Shown: positions 61,051-64,000 of the stretch, piece after piece
Numbering within the stretch: the first letter of the stretch is position 1
Layout of the letters: every line of letters starts with the position of its first letter
Origin: Martinezella lusitana
Lineage (GTDB): Bacteria; Pseudomonadota; Alphaproteobacteria; Rhizobiales; Rhizobiaceae
Direction: 5' to 3'
DNA: 64,000 nucleotides
Assembly: GCF_016901135.1 (NCBI RefSeq)
Contig: NZ_JAFEVL010000003.1
Coordinates: 310,001 to 374,000 of the forward strand
Notes under the pieces: generated by a model
What the model saw: only the letters and a program-made list of their open reading frames with translations
Told to the model about the DNA's origin: nothing
The model's database searches: none
Made by a program: the position numbers and the translations under genes

Positions 61051-62124
61051 AAGATTAGAAACTCGCCCCCTTGTGTCTTTTGGGCCGGACGAAAGAAATT
61101 GATCTCTTACGTCACACGCCTGACACACATAGAGCGGCCTAACGCAGCGGCATTTCAATTCATCCATTCGCACGAGGGCATCCTGCTTTCAGATTGAATC
61201 AACAGGATCCTATAGATTCAAAGGACTAGAACGCCTTTTGCGCGTGCATAGTATGGTCATTGCTCTAGGATAGGTTGATTAGAGCAATACGGAAAATAGC
61301 AGCATCGATTGACATCCGACGCGAGGCACCGGACGTAGGCGACCATGCCCTTGAGGCCAACTACGCACCGGCAGCCTATGTGATCCCCGACGGTCTCTGT
61401 CCGGACACATTGCGAACCGTCTTCGAAGCGATCCCGAAGAAGTAGATTGCTGGAATAGAACTTGCCGAGTTCGAGGCCTCGGGCGACGGCATCAAAGATG
61501 CCGCGTCATTGGCTGTTATCGTTCATACCGCATCGATCTTACCGGCAACCGGGTAGATCGGTTCTGGCACAGTCCTATCTTCGGCGGCGTGACCGGCCAC
61601 GCAAGGATGCCGACCCGCGCCATTTTTCCGACCGGCGGTGGCGGTGTGGATCGATTTCATTGGGACGGAGCGTACCGAAAGATATTCCAGGCATCCGCTG
61701 CGCATCGGCCTCACCAAAGCATTCGGGCTTTGAGGAGGCTCCTCGCCGGCTCGGATTGGAGCCGCTGGGTCAAAATAGCGCTTCCACTTTCCAGCTGAGC
61801 GCTTCAATTGAAATCGGCAGGTGAAAGCGACATCCGACACCTCTTTACCCAAAATCCACATCGGGTTTTCCAGATACTCTCCGTATCAACCATATGAATT
61901 AAGCACAGAGTTTCCTGAAATTGAAATCAAACCACCTTTAGCTTCCGTCATCCATACAGTTCTCAAACGCGCCTATCACTATCGATAGGTACCAAGTGTC
62001 GGCACCTAGCCCCTAACAGGCCCTCCGATAGCAGAATGGATCGTGAGACCCCTGGAGTTCGCGTGCTGCAGACCGCTTCGCTGCAGGGGGCACAGCAGGC
62101 AGCCAACACGTCGCGACAGCAGGG
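61051..62124. other. 1-kb stretch with no intact gene
   Basis: Apart from a likely promoter region near 61200 (AT-rich, upstream of the glycosyltransferase), no gene with a start signal and family is visible. Short frames such as the one encoding WIDFIGTERTERYSRHPLR at about 61650-61705 look like remnants of coding DNA. No insertion-sequence ends were found. The stretch is probably decayed accessory DNA. Confidence 0.45.
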
Positions 62125-62649
62125 TCAATTCGCCCGGAGTTTCTTCATGGCTTCGAGATCTTCGTGCGTTGCGAATTCACACGCAAGCAGGGTTTTGCCC
62201 GGAAAGGCCGCCGACTCGCGTGCTATGATCGACACGACCCCCATTTCCCTGGTGGGCTGATCAGCCTTCGCCAATATGCGCGCATACGACTTTGAAGCCG
62301 ACCCCAGAAGACTGCCAAGATTATCCGATTTCAGATGATAGGTCTTGGCGAGGTCATCCGCCCGCAAGCCTTCGATCAGCACGCCGATGCTCGAACCGGC
62401 GAAAATGAGTTCATTTGTCTTGAAGCCCTGTTTGCCGAAGTCCGCGGACAATTTGTAAACGGCCGCCGTCAGGAGTGATGTATCGGCCTTGGCGAGTTTT
62501 CCGGCCTCATTGTACATTTCCGTTGCCGAAGTTGTCGTGTACGGCGGTTTGCAGAGCGCGGCATCAAAGAAGGCTGACTTATCGAACGCCAAGGCAGACG
62601 AACCGAGCGAGAGCGAGAAGGCGACGCCCAGGGACAAGAACGCTTTCAT
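62125..62649 (-). CDS. Small secreted protein of unknown function
   Basis: From ATG 62649 the precursor has 174 residues. A signal peptide (MKAFLSLGVAFSLSLGSSAL, cleavage near ALA-FDKSAFF) is clear. The mature part is hydrophilic, with single cysteines in ALCKPPYTTTS and LLACEFATHED that could form a disulfide. I recognise no family. It stands alone between gene-poor stretches; a GGAGAG lies about 13 bases upstream of the start. Confidence 0.65.
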   Translation of the reverse strand: MKAFLSLGVAFSLSLGSSALAFDKSAFFDAALCKPPYTTTSATEMYNEAGKLAKADTSLLTAAVYKLSADFGKQGFKTNELIFAGSSIGVLIEGLRADDLAKTYHLKSDNLGSLLGSASKSYARILAKADQPTREMGVVSIIARESAAFPGKTLLACEFATHEDLEAMKKLRAN

Positions 62650-63614
62650 ATTCAAGATGCTTCTCTCCAGAAGATAGATAAGCCAATTCGGCCTTTGGCT
62701 TTGCGGGTTGTGCCGCCCTCTGTATCGCAACAGCAGCCACGAGCCAAGGCGGGCCTTGCAAGGGCAAACTAGCCACGGCCGATGTCTTCACATTTTTCGA
62801 CGGAGCCTGCCGTCACTTGCGATGCAAACCGGCTTACCGACATCCGCGAGCATGCGATTGGGCCAACATTCGCCGAGAAGCCGGCGGCGACGGAGTTCGT
62901 CAATTTGCGCGTCGAGCATTTCACCGACGCAGACCCCACGCCGGACAAGCTGCAGGATCGCACCTCCCCCGCGCCGCTCCCCGTTTGAGAATCAACTTCG
63001 GCGGCGGCAAGACGGGCTCGATCAAGGACAATAAAGCCAATCATACGGCTATCGCTGCCTGGATCGTCGCGAAAGCCTGTAACACCGGAAGAGCACGTCG
63101 CCGGACATACCCTGTTGAAACCATCCCCATCCAGATCGCCGTATCGGTCCGCCCCCCGGCGCGATAATGTGTGCTCTCCATCTCGCGACACATGAACCGA
63201 GCCCGATATTTATAGCGTGAGAAGCGCGGATGGATCATGGCTCGACGCGCCGTCAATGTCGGCGAGGCCCGTCAGTTCGGAAGGTGGGTTCGAAAGTACC
63301 TCGCTCGACATGTTTGGCGTCGGCAGATGGTGGGGTGCTCGGCGGGCGAGGGATCCGCGGCAAAACTCCGGCAGCTCGCGCGACTTTGGAAAGAAAGACG
63401 CGCCGCGTACACAATACCCTTCGCGGCTGGGCGCAAGCTATCCGCCAAACTATAAAAATCCTGTTAACGCAAAAGCTTGCAGCGCGCCCTGCGCTTCCAT
63501 ATATGGTCATTGGCTTTGCATGGCGGTCATGTTCGAAAACAAGCTTGTTGGCCGCCCCGTCAAAATCACTTCACAATCGATCCGTATTGGATTTCGATAC
63601 AAAGGAGCGATTTC
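62650..63614. other. Gene-poor stretch before the ProQ/FinO gene
   Basis: Several overlapping open frames occur on both strands (for example 62769-63191 leftward and 62782-62988 rightward), but none has a family, a good start signal or consistent codon use. The AT-rich bases around 63480-63600 probably contain the promoter of the gene at 63615. Confidence 0.45.
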
Positions 63615-64000
63615 ATGGAAGAACCCTGGACGATCAGTCGAGACCCGATTGTTGCAACGGAGCTCGACGTTAGAAAAGCAAATGCGATTAACACCCTCCT
63701 GGTCCGTCCGATCGATATCCTGCCGTCCAAGCCCGGCGAGATCATTCGTCCTTTTGCACTTGGCCTCTGGACCGAGATTCGTCCTCTTCTGAAGCCGGAC
63801 ACGCCGGTCATGGCGCTCCGTCGCGCCACGAGCGCATTTCTCCACTCCAAGCAATATTACTTTGCAAGCGCCCAACCCGATTCGATGCGCCACGATATCG
63901 ACGGCAACCCGATCGAGCCACTGTCGCCGGAAGACAGGCTTGCCGCGAGGCAGCGCCTCACCGCGTTGAAACAGATGCCCGTCAAAGCAGCGGAACCTCA
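63615..64000 (+). CDS. ProQ/FinO-family RNA-binding protein, N-terminal part (cut by window end)
   Basis: The ATG at 63615 follows AAAGGAG with 7-base spacing, and the frame stays open to the window end (128 codons). The sequence has PFALGLWTEIRPLLKPDTPV, MALRRATSAFLHSKQYYFAS and a DGNPIEPLSPEDRLAARQRL segment, as in the ProQ/FinO domain, an RNA chaperone that binds structured RNAs. An N-terminal extension of about 45 residues precedes the domain. Members on plasmids (FinO) control antisense RNA for conjugation; rhizobial relatives are less well studied. A leftward frame overlapping it at 63507-63893 is a shadow. Confidence 0.78.
   Translation, partial: MEEPWTISRDPIVATELDVRKANAINTLLVRPIDILPSKPGEIIRPFALGLWTEIRPLLKPDTPVMALRRATSAFLHSKQYYFASAQPDSMRHDIDGNPIEPLSPEDRLAARQRLTALKQMPVKAAEP

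Noticed and set aside
59818-61197. Long plus-strand open frame (459 codons) opposite the glycosyltransferase
   Set aside because: It mirrors the GT4 gene, has no recognisable domain and its composition is that of an antisense frame in high-GC DNA.
63507-63893. 128-codon minus-strand frame
   Set aside because: It lies opposite the ProQ/FinO gene, which has a strong ribosome-binding site and domain match.
1-64000. CRISPR arrays, phage genes or a replication origin
   Set aside because: No regularly spaced repeats, phage structural genes or repABC-like genes were seen.

Overview
The window looks like an accessory replicon, or the accessory part of the genome, of an alphaproteobacterium of the Rhizobiaceae type (Rhizobium, Sinorhizobium, Agrobacterium relatives). 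The grounds are the high-GC coding style, the density of ABC uptake systems and CoA-dependent catabolic operons, many small GntR, TetR, MarR and AraC regulators, and the start of a ProQ/FinO-family gene at the right end. No rRNA, tRNA, CRISPR array, replication gene or complete insertion sequence is visible. The genus is inferred from style and family content, not from a marker gene.

Layout. 0-7 kb: tail of a hydantoinase-B-like gene, a glutaryl-CoA-dehydrogenase-like enzyme, a MarR regulator with a clear terminator, and a branched-chain-amino-acid-type ABC importer whose two permeases are fused. 7.3-16.3 kb: one rightward operon with an LLM flavin monooxygenase, a DszC/SfnB-like flavoprotein, a complete peptide-type ABC importer, a TetR regulator and a kappa-GST-like isomerase; this suggests import and oxidative attack of a small, possibly organosulfur, compound. 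16.5-20 kb: a wHTH-ATPase-TPR regulator and an AraC regulator. 20.5-24.9 kb: two HlyD-like subunits around a double-length ABC-2 permease, with no ATPase in the window. 25.1-35 kb: a leftward set of nine genes (two acetoacetate-decarboxylase-like proteins, acyl-CoA ligase, 3-hydroxyacyl-CoA dehydrogenase, YWTD propeller, two crotonases, CaiB-type CoA transferase, acyl-CoA dehydrogenase), a beta-oxidation-like route for an unknown acid. 35-36 kb: a scar holding a frameshifted dld fragment abutting an IS5-family transposase fragment.

36-46 kb: a sugar or sugar-acid catabolic locus. Leftward run a binding-protein-fold protein without signal peptide, an SDR and a COG3618-type lactonase. Rightward run an enolase-superfamily dehydratase, a cyclase-family hydrolase, a ribose-type ABC importer and a FadR-type GntR regulator. 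Three exact copies of TGGCTGGACCA sit at the probable starts of three of these transcription units and probably define the operator of that regulator. 45.9-52.7 kb: a second ribose-type ABC importer, a divergent HSL-type esterase and an unusual GntR regulator with two winged-helix domains. 53.1-58.7 kb: a glycine-betaine-type ABC importer, an XRE regulator, and a membrane desaturase-fold enzyme translationally coupled to a signal-less PhnD-like protein; this is the best candidate for an undescribed small-molecule system. 58.8-61 kb: a nucleotide-sugar epimerase and a GT4 glycosyltransferase. 61-64 kb: sparse, partly decayed DNA with one small secreted protein, then the ProQ/FinO gene running off the end.
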